Shown piece after piece: positions 23,260 to 32,713 of a stretch of DNA of 64,000 nt. This stretch comes from an uncultured Oscillospiraceae bacterium (GTDB lineage: Bacteria > Bacillota > Clostridia > Oscillospirales > Oscillospiraceae). Numbering within the stretch: the first letter of the stretch is position 1; each line of letters begins with the position of its first letter. The notes beneath the pieces are model-generated. The model saw only the letters and a program-made list of their open reading frames with translations, had not been told where the DNA came from and did no database searches. The stretch spans positions 1-64,000 of the forward strand of contig CAKTPM010000006.1 in the NCBI GenBank assembly GCA_934591705.1, in the 5' to 3' direction. The translations under genes were made by a program, and so were the position numbers.

Positions 23260-24249
23260 TCAGCCCTCATAGCCGTGAGGATGGCCGCTGTGCCAGGCCC
23301 AGGCGTCGGAGATGATCTCCTCTAAGCCCAGGACCGGCTTCCAGCCCAGGACCCGGGCTGCCTTTTGGTTGGAGGCGATGAGCACGGAGGGGTCGCCGGC
23401 CCGGCGGGGCTCCACCTGGGCCGGGATCTCCCGGCCGGTGACCCGGCGGGCGGTGTCGATGATCTCCCGGACGGAGTAGCCGTTGCCGCTGCCCAGGTTG
23501 AATACATCGCTCCTGCCGCCCCGATCCAGATACTCCAGGGCCAGCAGGTGTGCCTCCGCCAGATCCTTCACATGGATGTAGTCCCGCACGCAGGTGCCGT
23601 CCGGCGTGGGATAGTCTTCGCCGAAGATGCCGATGTGATCCCGCTGGCCCAGGGCGGCCTTCATCACCAGGGGGATGAGGTGGGACTCGGGGTCGTGATC
23701 CTCGCCGATGCCCGCCTCGGTATCGGAGCCGGCGGCATTGAAGTAGCGCAGGGCCGCATAGCGCACGCCATAGGCGCCGTCGCACCACTTGAGCATGTTC
23801 TCAATGGCCAGCTTGGTGGCGCCGTAGGGATTGGTGGGCTCGGTGCGGTCGTGCTCCTCGATGGGCTGCTTCTCCGGCTCGCCATAGGTGGCCGCCGTGG
23901 AGGAGAACACGATCTTGTCCACGCCGTGCTCCTTCATGGCCGTCAGCAGGGACACCGCGCCCTCCACATTGTTGCCATAGTATTTCAGGGGATCCTTGAC
24001 GCTCTCCCCCACCAGGGAGAAGGCGGCGAAGTTGATAACGCCGTCCACCTTGTTCTCCGTAAAGAGCCGGTCCAGGAAGGCGGCGTCCCGCAGGTCGCCC
24101 ACATAGAGCTTCCGGGCGCCCTTGACGGCCTGCCAATGGCCGGTGCGCAGGTTGTCCGCCACGATGACCTCATAGCCCCGCTTCACCAGCAGCGCCACCA
24201 TGTGGCTGCCGATATAGCCGGCACCGCCGGCCACCAAAATGGTTTTCAT
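23260..24249 (-). CDS. galE: UDP-glucose 4-epimerase
   Basis: 329 residues, an extended short-chain dehydrogenase. The NAD-binding 'GGAGYIGSH' is at residues 8-16, 'SSTAATYG' near 122-129 and the catalytic YxxxK in 'NPYGATKLAIE' near 146-156. It interconverts UDP-galactose and UDP-glucose, regenerating the co-substrate for GalT. The frame is complete and family-typical. It lies 18 bases downstream of galT in the same operon. Confidence 0.97.
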   Translation of the reverse strand: MKTILVAGGAGYIGSHMVALLVKRGYEVIVADNLRTGHWQAVKGARKLYVGDLRDAAFLDRLFTENKVDGVINFAAFSLVGESVKDPLKYYGNNVEGAVSLLTAMKEHGVDKIVFSSTAATYGEPEKQPIEEHDRTEPTNPYGATKLAIENMLKWCDGAYGVRYAALRYFNAAGSDTEAGIGEDHDPESHLIPLVMKAALGQRDHIGIFGEDYPTPDGTCVRDYIHVKDLAEAHLLALEYLDRGGRSDVFNLGSGNGYSVREIIDTARRVTGREIPAQVEPRRAGDPSVLIASNQKAARVLGWKPVLGLEEIISDAWAWHSGHPHGYEG

Positions 24250-24267
24250 AGTCGTATCCTCCTTGTT

Positions 24268-25752
24268 TTACACGCTTTGGATAAATCTCATAAAGGCCTC
24301 CCGGCCCTCCGGCGTACACTTGAAGACGCCGGCGTGCTCCAGCACCGCGGCGAACACCGCGCCCACCTCCCGCCGCAGGATCTCCTCGGCGCTGTCCGCC
24401 GTGAAGGTATAGCGGGTCTTCAGCTCGTCCGCCCAATCGGCGTGCTTGCAGAGGGTCTCGTCCTGCCGCAGATCGTCGCCCCGCACCAGGGCCTGCGCCA
24501 CGCCGTGCAGCTCATCCTTCAGCCGGGCCGGCAGCACGGCCAGGCCCATGACCTCGATGAGGCCGATGTTCTCCTTTTTGATGTGGTGCAGCTCCGGGTG
24601 AGGGTGGTAGACCCCCAGGGGATACTCCGCCGTGGTGATGTTGTTGCGCAGCACCAGATCCAGCTCGAACTTGCCCTCCCGCATCCGGGCGATGGGGGTG
24701 ATGGTATTGTGGGGTTCTCCCGCCGTTTCAGCAAAGACGAAGGCCGCTTCATCCGTATAGCCCCGCCAAGCGGTGAGGATGCGCTCGGCCAGATCCACCA
24801 GCCGCCGGTCATCACCGCAGCGCAGCCGCAGCACGGACATGGGCCAGCGGACGATGCCCGCCTCCACATCCCCGAAGCCCGGGAAGGAGACGGCCCGCTC
24901 CACCGGAGCCCGCTCCATGGCGAAGGTGTAGCGCCCGCCCTGGAAGTGGTCGTGGCTGAGGATGGAGCCGCCCACGATGGGCAGATCCGCGTTGCTGCCC
25001 ACAAAGTAGTGGGGGAACTGCTTGACAAAGTCCAGCAGCTTGCGGAAGGTGGCCCGGTCGATCTTCATAGGGGTGTGGCGGCCGTTGAACACGATGCAGT
25101 GCTCATTATAGTACACATAGGGGCTGTACTGGAGGAACCAGTCCTCCCCGTTGATGGTCACGGGGATGATCCGGTGATTTTGCCGGGCGGGGTGATTGAG
25201 CCGCCCGGCATAGCCCTCGTTTTCCCGGCAGAGCTGGCACTTGGGATAGCCGCTCTGGGGTGCCGCCTTGGCGGCGGCGATGGCGCGGGGATCCTTCTCC
25301 GGCTTAGAGAGGTTGATGGTGATATCCAGCGGGCCGTAGTCCGTGGCGGCCTGCCACTTCACATCCCGGGCAATGCGGTAGCGGCGGATATAGTCCGTGT
25401 CCTGGCTGAAGCGGTAGAACCAGTCGGTGGCCTCCGCCGGGGACGCCTGATACCGCCGGAAAAATTCCTGTATGACCCAGGCGGGACGGGGGGTCAGCCG
25501 GCCCATGAGGGCGGTGTCGAAAAGGTCCCGGGCGGTGGTATCGTCGTGGATGAGCCCCCGGGCTGCCGCATCGTCCAGCAGGTCCCGGAGAATGTCCTCC
25601 AGGGGCCGCTCCCGGGCCCCCTCGGGGGCCGCCCAGGTATCCCGCTTCAAGACCTCCAGCAGGGCGTTTACCGCCCAGGTGGTGTCCTCCTCCTGGATAA
25701 GACCCTGGCGCCGGGCATAGCACACCAGGTCCCAAATGGCTTGGTCGATCAT
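24268..25752 (-). CDS. galT: UDP-glucose-hexose-1-phosphate uridylyltransferase, Gram-positive type
   Basis: 494 residues, the long GalT form of Firmicutes (GalT2), distinct from the 350-residue E. coli type. It transfers UMP from UDP-glucose to galactose-1-phosphate. Family hallmarks seen are 'AYGQ'-region equivalents ('KCQLCRENEGYAGR', 'IIPVTINGEDWFLQYSPY'), 'VGSNADLPIVGGSILSHDHF' with the H-x-H histidines, and 'GVYHPHPELHHIKKENIGL'. It begins 10 bases after the galK stop. Confidence 0.95.
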   Translation of the reverse strand: MIDQAIWDLVCYARRQGLIQEEDTTWAVNALLEVLKRDTWAAPEGARERPLEDILRDLLDDAAARGLIHDDTTARDLFDTALMGRLTPRPAWVIQEFFRRYQASPAEATDWFYRFSQDTDYIRRYRIARDVKWQAATDYGPLDITINLSKPEKDPRAIAAAKAAPQSGYPKCQLCRENEGYAGRLNHPARQNHRIIPVTINGEDWFLQYSPYVYYNEHCIVFNGRHTPMKIDRATFRKLLDFVKQFPHYFVGSNADLPIVGGSILSHDHFQGGRYTFAMERAPVERAVSFPGFGDVEAGIVRWPMSVLRLRCGDDRRLVDLAERILTAWRGYTDEAAFVFAETAGEPHNTITPIARMREGKFELDLVLRNNITTAEYPLGVYHPHPELHHIKKENIGLIEVMGLAVLPARLKDELHGVAQALVRGDDLRQDETLCKHADWADELKTRYTFTADSAEEILRREVGAVFAAVLEHAGVFKCTPEGREAFMRFIQSV

Positions 25753-25762
25753 AGCTGCCTCC

Positions 25763-27043
25763 TTATCCCAAACGGATGCCGCCGGCGGGGCGGATCATCA
25801 CCGTGTGGCAGCGGCCCCGGCCCAGCACCGCCTCCGTTTTTTCCTTAAACTCCGCCAGCTTGTCCAGAGGCACAAAGGCCTGGGCGGTGCCGCCGAAGCC
25901 GCCGCCGTGGACCCGCACGGCCCCCCGGCCCTCCAAAATACGCTCGCACAGGGCGATGGTCACCATCAGCTCCTGGGCCTCGGTGCTGCCGGTGGGAACG
26001 ATGTTCTGCAAATACATGGCAGAGGAACGGCCCGACTCCCGGACCAGGGCCAGGAAGCCCTCAAAATCCCCCTGCTCCAGGGCCTCCTTTTCCGCCCGGG
26101 CGCGGCGGTTTTCCGCATAGACATGGAAGGCGCGGTTCACCGCCCGATCCCCCGCCGCCGCTCTGACCTCCGGCAGGCGGGCCAGGAAGTCCGCCTCCGG
26201 CACCTCCCGAAGCACCGCCTTGCCGAAGAGGCGGCATACGGCGGCCAGCTCATCGGTGATGGAGCGGTATTCATCCGTGAGGCCCTCGTGGCCCGCGCCG
26301 GAATCCAGGATGCAAAGGGCGTAGCCGCAGGCGTGGAGGTCCACCTCCAGCTTCTCCACCACCGGGCGGGCGGCATCGGCAAAGTCGATGAACACCACGC
26401 CGCCCACGGAGGAGGCGGTTTGATCCATGAGGCCGCAGGGCTTGCCGAAAAACACATTTTCCGCGTACTGGCCGATCTGGGCCAGCTCCACCGCCGTGCA
26501 GCGCCCCTGCCAAAAGAGCTCGTTGAGCATGGTGCCCACCAGCACCTCGAAGGCGGCGGAGGAGCTCAGGCCGCTGCCCTTGGGCACGGTGGAGGTCATG
26601 TAGACATCCAGGCCCCGGCCCGCCAGGCCGCAGCCCAGCTCCTGCATCCGGGCGGCCACGCCCCGGATGAGGGCGGCGGAGGTGTTGACCTCCTCCGGCC
26701 GGGGTGTCAGCTCCCGGAGATCCACCTCCGTGAGGTCATAGCCCTGGGACAAAAGGCGGATGACGCCGCCTCCGTTGGGGGTGGCGGCGGCCAGAATGTC
26801 CAGATCCACGGCCGCTGCCAAAACGCAGCCCCGCTGGTGATCCGTGTGGTTGCCGCCCAGCTCCGTGCGGCCGGGGGCGCTGAACAGCGCCTCCGCCGGG
26901 CGGCCAAAGGTCTTTTCAAAGCCCGCCATGACCTCCCGGCAGCGGACGCGGGCCTTTTCCGCGCCCTGGGGGCCATAGAGCCGGGTGAGGGTTTCTGTAA
27001 AGGGTGCCTGCTGCAGGCAGGCCCCCAGGTCAGTATGTGTCAT
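25763..27043 (-). CDS. galK: Galactokinase
   Basis: 426 residues of the GHMP kinase superfamily, phosphorylating galactose at C1 with ATP. The signature 'GRTELGGNHTDHQRG' lies near residues 48-62, the ATP-binding 'PKGSGLSSSAAFEVL' near 149-163 and 'HGGGFGGTAQAF' near 386-397. ATG 27043 has AAGGAGG seven bases upstream. The longer frame to 27232 begins with unrelated basic sequence and was rejected. The 139 bases upstream, toward the binding-protein gene, contain two hairpins and may carry an internal promoter or processing site. Confidence 0.96.
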   Translation of the reverse strand: MTHTDLGACLQQAPFTETLTRLYGPQGAEKARVRCREVMAGFEKTFGRPAEALFSAPGRTELGGNHTDHQRGCVLAAAVDLDILAAATPNGGGVIRLLSQGYDLTEVDLRELTPRPEEVNTSAALIRGVAARMQELGCGLAGRGLDVYMTSTVPKGSGLSSSAAFEVLVGTMLNELFWQGRCTAVELAQIGQYAENVFFGKPCGLMDQTASSVGGVVFIDFADAARPVVEKLEVDLHACGYALCILDSGAGHEGLTDEYRSITDELAAVCRLFGKAVLREVPEADFLARLPEVRAAAGDRAVNRAFHVYAENRRARAEKEALEQGDFEGFLALVRESGRSSAMYLQNIVPTGSTEAQELMVTIALCERILEGRGAVRVHGGGFGGTAQAFVPLDKLAEFKEKTEAVLGRGRCHTVMIRPAGGIRLG

Positions 27044-27182
27044 CGCTTGCGCCTCCTTGAAATTTTCGGGTATCTCCAAGCCCCCGGGGGAGCTTTTTCT
27101 CGTTTTCGGGCGTGCCTTTATGGCACGCGGTCTTGCCTCGCTTTTGGTTTCGCTTATTTCTTCTCTTTTCTCCCGGTCAGGG

Positions 27183-28202
27183 TCAGTCCGCCAAGTCCTC
27201 GGCGGTGACGGTCTCATATTGCAGCCACACATAGCACCCGTCGCTGAGGGCTATCCCCTGAGGGGTCTTGGTTCCCGCCGAAAGGGACACCGCCAGGTCC
27301 AGGATGCTCTGGGCCAGGCCCTGGGCATCGTTGCGGACGGTGCCCTTGAGGGTGCCCTCCCGGAGGGCCTCCAGGGCCGGGGGCGTGGCGTCCACTCCCA
27401 CGATAAAGGGCATGGTGTTCTTGTCCAGCCCCGCCTCGGTGCAGGCGTCAATGGCCCCCAGGGCCATGTCGTCGTTGTTGGCAAAGACCACCTCGATGCT
27501 CTCGCCATATTCCCGCAGCCACTGGCGCATGCGGATACCGGCCTGGCCCCGCTGCCAGTTGGCGGCGTCGCTGGCCAGCTTTTCCGTGCTCACGCCGGCC
27601 TTGGCCAGGGTGGAGATGCAGTATTCCGTCCGCAGCAGGGCGTCCTGATGGCCGGGCTCGCCCTCCAGCATCACATACTGGATCACCCCGTCGCCGCTGC
27701 GGTCTATTTTTTCCCGGTGGTTCTGCCAGGCATCCAGCACCAGCTCACCCTGGAGCACGCCGGCATCTCCTGCCGGCAGGCCCACATAGAAGGCGTATTC
27801 CCAGCGGCGCAGATCCTCCTCCACCGGCTCGCGGTTGAAGAAGATCACCGGCACCCCCGCCGCCTGGGCCTTGTCGATGATGACAGCGGCAGCGGTGCGG
27901 TCCACGATGTTCACGCAGATCACATCGTACCCCCGCTCTAAAAAGTGATCCACCTGCTCATTTTGGGTGGTCTGGCTCTCCCGGCCGTCGGTGATGTACA
28001 GGTTGATCTTGCTGTTCAGCTCCTGCTCCTTTTCCAGGGCCACACGCTGCAGCTCCTTGGCCACCGTGTCGATAAAGGTGTCCTCCTGCTGATAGAGGGC
28101 CACCCCCACCCGGAGGGTGGCCCCTGGCTCCCGCCCGGCACGGCAGGCGCAAAGGGGCAGCGCCAGCAGCAGGGCGGCCAGCAGGCACGCGAGCTTTTTC
28201 AT
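27183..28202 (-). CDS. Second MglB-like sugar-binding lipoprotein
   Basis: 339 residues. Signal peptide 'MKKLACLLAALLLALPLC' with a lipobox cysteine, then a type I periplasmic-binding fold: 'RVGVALYQQEDTFI', 'VNIVDRTAAAVIIDKAQAAG', 'VPVIFFNREP', 'FANNDDMALGAIDAC' and 'FIVGVDATP' match galactose/glucose-binding proteins. It resembles the MglB encoded at 35465-36559 but is separated from mglA/mglC and follows the sensor genes. It may present galactose to the histidine kinase rather than to the transporter. ATG 28202 with AGGAGG is preferred to the ATG at 28226, which overlaps the upstream stop. Confidence 0.85.
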   Translation of the reverse strand: MKKLACLLAALLLALPLCACRAGREPGATLRVGVALYQQEDTFIDTVAKELQRVALEKEQELNSKINLYITDGRESQTTQNEQVDHFLERGYDVICVNIVDRTAAAVIIDKAQAAGVPVIFFNREPVEEDLRRWEYAFYVGLPAGDAGVLQGELVLDAWQNHREKIDRSGDGVIQYVMLEGEPGHQDALLRTEYCISTLAKAGVSTEKLASDAANWQRGQAGIRMRQWLREYGESIEVVFANNDDMALGAIDACTEAGLDKNTMPFIVGVDATPPALEALREGTLKGTVRNDAQGLAQSILDLAVSLSAGTKTPQGIALSDGCYVWLQYETVTAEDLAD

Positions 28203-28225
28203 TCCGTTTCCTCCTCTTGTCCCCA

Positions 28226-29173
28226 TTAGGTCACGGGGAACAGCAGCTTTTGGTTGTCGGGGTCGTACATGGTCTCCTGGCGGATCAGGGAAAAGGCCAC
28301 GGCGGGGACGCCGGACCAGTCCTCATGGCGGGCGATGGCCGCCGCCTCCTCCACCGCCAGGTACCCGGCGGAAAACACATTCACCGCGGTGATGGCCGTG
28401 ACCCGGCCCTTTTCCAGGGCGGCGGCAATGCCGGAGGTGGAGCCGCAGCCATAGAGCAGGGGAAAGGAGTCGTCCGCCCGGGAGATATCCGCCATATCCG
28501 CCAAGGCCGCGGCCTCAAAGGCCACCACGGCCCCGGGGCGCTCGATGCGCAGGATATCCGCGATGGAGGTGCTGCCGGAGGTCCAGCGGTATACCCGCAC
28601 CTGGCGGCCGGCATCCTCCAAAAGGGCCTTGGCGGCCAGCAGCCGCTCATGGATGCCGTTGTCCCCGGGCAAGCTGTCCAGCAGCAGCACCGTGCCGCCG
28701 GGGGCCACGCCGTTTAATACCGCCGCGCCCAGGGCCTCGCCCAGAGCACGGTGGTCCATGGCCACGGAGCCGGCAGCCCCCCAGGCCGCCATGTCGGTCT
28801 CCACGGTGACCAGGGCGGTTTTCCCCGCCGCCGCGGACACCGCCGGGCCCAGGATCTCCCGATCCGCCGGCAGCAGCAGGATGGCCGGGGCGCCCCCCGC
28901 CGTCTCCCGCTCCAGGAGCTGGACCTGCTGCTGGGCTACGCTGCCCTCCTCGGCAGGCGTCAAAAACCGCAGCTCCACATTCAGATCCTGGGCCGCCTGC
29001 TCCATGCCCTTGCGCATGGTGGAAACGGCCCCGGCCCCATCCCGGAGGATCACGGACATCTCCAGCAGGGGCGGCTGGCTGCGCTTTTCGCCGGGGGCGA
29101 AGGCCAGCAGCCAAAAGAGCACGCACAGCCCGATGAGGGGCAGCACCAATTGCAGCAAAACTTTTCGGCTCAA
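28226..29173 (-). CDS. Membrane-anchored periplasmic-binding-like protein, likely co-sensor
   Basis: 315 residues with one N-terminal membrane segment ('LVLPLIGLCVLFWLLAFAP') and no lipobox, then a diverged type I sugar-binding fold ('MRKGMEQAAQDLNVELRFL', 'AILLLPADREILGPAV', 'LLLDSLPGDNG'). The start overlaps the histidine kinase stop by 4 bases (ATGA), indicating coupled translation. Binding proteins co-encoded with YesM/YesN pairs act as sugar receptors for the kinase in known three-component systems. That role is inferred here. Confidence 0.75.
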   Translation of the reverse strand: MSRKVLLQLVLPLIGLCVLFWLLAFAPGEKRSQPPLLEMSVILRDGAGAVSTMRKGMEQAAQDLNVELRFLTPAEEGSVAQQQVQLLERETAGGAPAILLLPADREILGPAVSAAAGKTALVTVETDMAAWGAAGSVAMDHRALGEALGAAVLNGVAPGGTVLLLDSLPGDNGIHERLLAAKALLEDAGRQVRVYRWTSGSTSIADILRIERPGAVVAFEAAALADMADISRADDSFPLLYGCGSTSGIAAALEKGRVTAITAVNVFSAGYLAVEEAAAIARHEDWSGVPAVAFSLIRQETMYDPDNQKLLFPVT

Positions 29174-31005
29174 AGCTCCCCCTCCTTCCGATATTTCCGT
29201 GCCTGGGCCTCATCCAGGGCCGGCAGGCAGATGCGCACCACCGTGCCGCTGTCCGGCTCGCTGAGGATGGTCAGTCCGTAGGGCTCGCCGAAGGTGAGGC
29301 GGATGCGCTGGTGGACATTGCGAAGGCCGATGCCGGAGCCCTTGGCCTTGGGGCCGGCGGAGCCCTGGGGCTTCAAAAGCTGCTCCACCACCTCCTGGGA
29401 CATACCGGGGCCGTTGTCCTCCACCTCGATGATGACATTCTCCCCCTCCCGGAAGGCCCGGATGTGGATCTCGCCCTCCCCGTCGGCATATTCCATGCCG
29501 TGGTAGATGGCGTTTTCCAAAATGGGCTGAATGATGAGCTTGATGGTATAGAGCTTCTCAATGCCCTCCTGGGCGGATATGTCCGCGGAGAACTTGTTTT
29601 TATAGCGCATCATCTGAATGGTCAGGTAGTTCCGGGCGTGCTCGATCTCGTCCCCGATGGGGATGATGTTGCTGCCCTTGCTCAGGGAGATGCGGAAGAA
29701 CCGGGCCAACGCTGTCAGCATCACCACGGCCTCCTGGGTGCGGCCGTTCTCCGTCATCCACACCACGCTGTCTAAGGTGTTATACAAAAAGTGGGGGTTG
29801 ATCTGGGACTGGAGCACATCCAGCTCGCTGCGGCGCTTTTCCTCCTCCTGCTGGAGGATGTCCTCCATCAGGTGCCGCATGGTGGAGACCATGGACTGCA
29901 CCGAGCGGCTCAGGTGCTCCACCTCATAGGGCCCGTCCACATCGAAGTCCACGGTCTCGGCGCCCTTTTCCAGCTCCCGCACCGCCAGGTCCAGCTTTTT
30001 CATGGGGGCGGTGATCCACTCGGAAAGCCGCAGGTTCACAAACACCAAAAGGAAGATGGAGAAGGACACCACAAACAGGGCAAAGAGCAGAAGCTGGCTG
30101 TAATTGTCCCGAAGGGTCTCCGAGGGCACCACGCCCACCAGCTTCCAGCCGGTGTAGCCCACGGTCTTTACCGTCACCTGCCGCCGGTGGGCCTGGAATA
30201 CCTCCGAATAGGTGCCGTCGGAATACCCGGCGGCTTGGAGATTATTCTCCTCCTGGAGCCCGGCATAGAGCAGCTGCTGGCGAGGGTGATAGATGATCTC
30301 GCCGCTGCCGTCGATGAGGTAGAGATACCCCTGGCCGTTGGAGAAGGACACATCCTTGCAGATCTGCTCGATGCCGCTGAAGTTCATATCCACCAAAAGC
30401 ACGCCGCTTTGGATGACGCCGCCCCGGGTCAGCTCCACATGGCGGCTGAGGGACACCACCCAGCGATACCGGGAGTCCGGGTCCTCAAAGAGGTTCTGCA
30501 CATGGGGGGTGGAAAAATGCAGGTTTTCAATGCGCTCCATGGCGGCGGTGAACCAGCTCTCCCGGCGGGGGGTCACGCTGTTTTTCAGCTCCGTCAGGGG
30601 CGTGGCGGAGATAAGGGCCCCCTTTTCATCGAACACCGCCAGAGACACCAGCACATCGCCGTCCTTGGCGTGGAGCAGCTCCAGGGCGTCCCGGAGCTCT
30701 CCGGCGGTGGCCTCTTGATCTAAGTCCGCGCTTTTGATGACCCGGTAATAGGCCGTGTCCGACACCCGCATCATGTTGCGCAGATAATTGTCTAAGCTCC
30801 GGTTCACCTGGGCCAGCACCCGCTGGCTGCTCTCCGCCGCCATCTCGTTGGCGGAGGCGGAAAAGCGCAGCAGCAGCGCCATCCCCAAAAACAGCATACC
30901 CACCACCGCCACGGCGGTGAAGGCGATGGACAGGATCATCTGTATGCTGGAGCGGTGATAGCGTGTTTTCCACCGGGCGCGAAATCCGGAAGGGTTCTTT
31001 TCCAC
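29170..31005 (-). CDS. YesM-type sensor histidine kinase
   Basis: 611 residues. Two membrane helices (about 17-45 and 303-325) flank an extracellular sensor domain of about 255 residues. A HAMP segment, a coiled-coil and a His_kinase/LytS-type domain follow, with phospho-acceptor 'INPHFLYNTLD' near residue 402. The ATPase domain has 'VEDNGPG' and 'GSGIGLRNVHQRI'. It phosphorylates the response regulator encoded 22 bases upstream. Its place between the regulator and the sugar-binding proteins, ahead of galKTEM, points to galactose sensing. Confidence 0.93.
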   Translation of the reverse strand: MEKNPSGFRARWKTRYHRSSIQMILSIAFTAVAVVGMLFLGMALLLRFSASANEMAAESSQRVLAQVNRSLDNYLRNMMRVSDTAYYRVIKSADLDQEATAGELRDALELLHAKDGDVLVSLAVFDEKGALISATPLTELKNSVTPRRESWFTAAMERIENLHFSTPHVQNLFEDPDSRYRWVVSLSRHVELTRGGVIQSGVLLVDMNFSGIEQICKDVSFSNGQGYLYLIDGSGEIIYHPRQQLLYAGLQEENNLQAAGYSDGTYSEVFQAHRRQVTVKTVGYTGWKLVGVVPSETLRDNYSQLLLFALFVVSFSIFLLVFVNLRLSEWITAPMKKLDLAVRELEKGAETVDFDVDGPYEVEHLSRSVQSMVSTMRHLMEDILQQEEEKRRSELDVLQSQINPHFLYNTLDSVVWMTENGRTQEAVVMLTALARFFRISLSKGSNIIPIGDEIEHARNYLTIQMMRYKNKFSADISAQEGIEKLYTIKLIIQPILENAIYHGMEYADGEGEIHIRAFREGENVIIEVEDNGPGMSQEVVEQLLKPQGSAGPKAKGSGIGLRNVHQRIRLTFGEPYGLTILSEPDSGTVVRICLPALDEAQARKYRKEGEL

Positions 31006-31027
31006 AGGCGGCTCCTCTCTGCTGGCT

Positions 31028-32611
31028 TTACTTGGCCTCGTTGCGGTACTTGGTGGGGGTCATGCCGAAATGGCGCTTGAACACATAGCTGAAGTAGTTG
31101 GGGTCCTCATAGCCGCAGCGCTGGGCGATGAGGTAGGTCTTTTCCTCCGTGCCCCGGATGGCCTCGGCGGCCGCCTCCATGCGCACCCCGGTGACATAGG
31201 CGGTAAAGCTGGTGCCGGTCTCCCGCTTGAAGAGGGTGGAGAAGTAGGTGGCGCTCAGGTGCAGGTAGGCGCAGAGCTTTTCCACCGAAAGGTCGCTCTC
31301 TGCATAGTGCTGGCGGATATACTCCTTGGCGGTCTCCACGGTCTGCCCCGCCGAGTCCGTCTGCCGGCGGCGGATGAGGGTGTGCAGCCGCAGGCACCGC
31401 TGGGCGCACCAGTCCTCCAGCTCATCCAAGGCGGGGAGCTGGGAATCCGGCATGGGCAGGGAGAACTCCGGCCCGAACACCTCCTCCACTCCCACGCCGG
31501 AGCGGCGGGTCATCTTCACAAGGTGGCTCACCAGCTCCATGAGGAAGAGGGAGTATTGCCCGGCGGCGGGATTGGCCCGGCGGATCTTCTCCGCCAGGGC
31601 GGCGGCCGCCTCCCGGATCTCCCGTTCATTGCCCAGCTTCACCGCCGCCGTCAGGGCCCGCTCGTCCGCCTCCTCGAAGGAGAGGATGGGGCCGCCGTCG
31701 GGCTCCAGGTCGCCGATGTAGATGACCTGGCCCCGGCCCACCATGGAGCGGTACTCCAGGGCCGTACGGGCCTCGGAGGCGGAGCGGGCCAGAGCGGAGA
31801 GCTCCCGGCAGGGGGCCCCCACGCCCACCGTCAGCGTCAGGCCCAGGTAGGAGGCGGCCAGGGTGCAGGCCCGGTCTAAATCCCGGATGAGGTCGTATAC
31901 GGTATAGTCCTCGGAGAGGGTGACGATCAGCGCCACCCAGTCGTTATAGAGGGAGAGCTTGCAGCGGTCCGCCGTCAGGGTCTCCTCCAGGAGGTTCTGC
32001 AGGGACAGGGTGGACAGGGCATCCCGGCTGCTGTCACTGCCCAGGTAGGCCAGGCCCACCGCCCAGGCATCCCCCTGAAAGGCAATGTCCAGCCGGGCCG
32101 CCCGGGTGCGCTCGGTGCCCGGCTCGATGCGGCCATCCAGGAGGTTGGCGTAAAAAAGCTCCCGGAGGATGGGCAGGTTTTCCGTGTAGCGGCTGCGCAG
32201 AAGCTCCACATTCCGCCGCTCGGCCCGCTGGCGGTCCAGCTCCTCCTTCAGCCGCCGCAGCACGGCGGAGAGCTCATCGGCGTTGATGGGCTTGAGGATA
32301 TACTCCACCACATTCATCTGAATGGCCTGCTTGGCGTATTCAAAGGCATCAAAGCCGGAGAACACCACGAACCGGGCCGCCGGCAGGCGGTCTGTCAAAA
32401 TGCGGCACAGCTCCAGGCCGTCCATAAAGGGCATTTTGATGTCCGTGAGAATCACATCCGGCCGCAAGGTCTCCGCCAGCTCCAGGGCATCCTGGCCGTT
32501 GGCGGCCTCTCCCACCAGGGAAAAGCCCAGGCCCAGCCAGTCCATCTTTTGGCTGATGCCTTGGCGGATATCCTCCTCGTCATCCACCAGCAGTACCCGG
32601 TACAGCTCCAT
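31028..32611 (-). CDS. YesN-type response regulator with AraC DNA-binding domain
   Basis: 527 residues. The receiver domain (1-120) has the acidic pair in 'LLVDDEEDIR', the phospho-aspartate in 'ILTDIKMPFMDG' (about 56) and lysine in 'YILKPIN'. A long helical middle region contains a degenerate GGDEF-like segment. The C-terminal AraC domain (about 425-525) has two helix-turn-helix units ('LCAYLHLSATYFSTLFKRET', 'IAQRCGYEDPNYFSYVFK'). ATG 32611 follows GGAGG; the longer frame to 32701 is promoter and leader. It likely activates mglB through the 21-bp-spaced repeats at 36658-36691. Confidence 0.93.
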   Translation of the reverse strand: MELYRVLLVDDEEDIRQGISQKMDWLGLGFSLVGEAANGQDALELAETLRPDVILTDIKMPFMDGLELCRILTDRLPAARFVVFSGFDAFEYAKQAIQMNVVEYILKPINADELSAVLRRLKEELDRQRAERRNVELLRSRYTENLPILRELFYANLLDGRIEPGTERTRAARLDIAFQGDAWAVGLAYLGSDSSRDALSTLSLQNLLEETLTADRCKLSLYNDWVALIVTLSEDYTVYDLIRDLDRACTLAASYLGLTLTVGVGAPCRELSALARSASEARTALEYRSMVGRGQVIYIGDLEPDGGPILSFEEADERALTAAVKLGNEREIREAAAALAEKIRRANPAAGQYSLFLMELVSHLVKMTRRSGVGVEEVFGPEFSLPMPDSQLPALDELEDWCAQRCLRLHTLIRRRQTDSAGQTVETAKEYIRQHYAESDLSVEKLCAYLHLSATYFSTLFKRETGTSFTAYVTGVRMEAAAEAIRGTEEKTYLIAQRCGYEDPNYFSYVFKRHFGMTPTKYRNEAK

Positions 32612-32648
32612 GCTCCGACCTCCTCTCCGTTTTTTCACAGTACAGATA

Positions 32649-32677
32649 AGTATAGCATATTTTCCAGGAAAAGAAAA
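32649..32677 (-). promoter_or_regulatory. Promoter of the sensor-regulator/gal operon
   Basis: TTTTCT (32672-32677), 17 bp, TATACT (32649-32654) on the minus strand, 38 bp before the regulator ATG. The weak -35 overlaps the terminator of mglC, so transcription may restart here. Confidence 0.5.
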
Positions 32678-32706
32678 GATGGCACGCCGAAGGCGCGCCA
32701 TCTTTT
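32674..32706 (-). terminator. Terminator of mglBAC
   Basis: A 15-bp stem (32674-32688 with 32692-32706), one mismatch, loop of 3, then CTTTTCC on the minus strand, 8 bases after the mglC stop. Confidence 0.85.
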
Positions 32707-32713
32707 GGTGAGA

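Noticed and set aside
23365..25848. 827-codon frame antisense to galE and galT
   Set aside because: A G+C-driven shadow of well-supported genes, with repetitive His/Gly/Ala composition.
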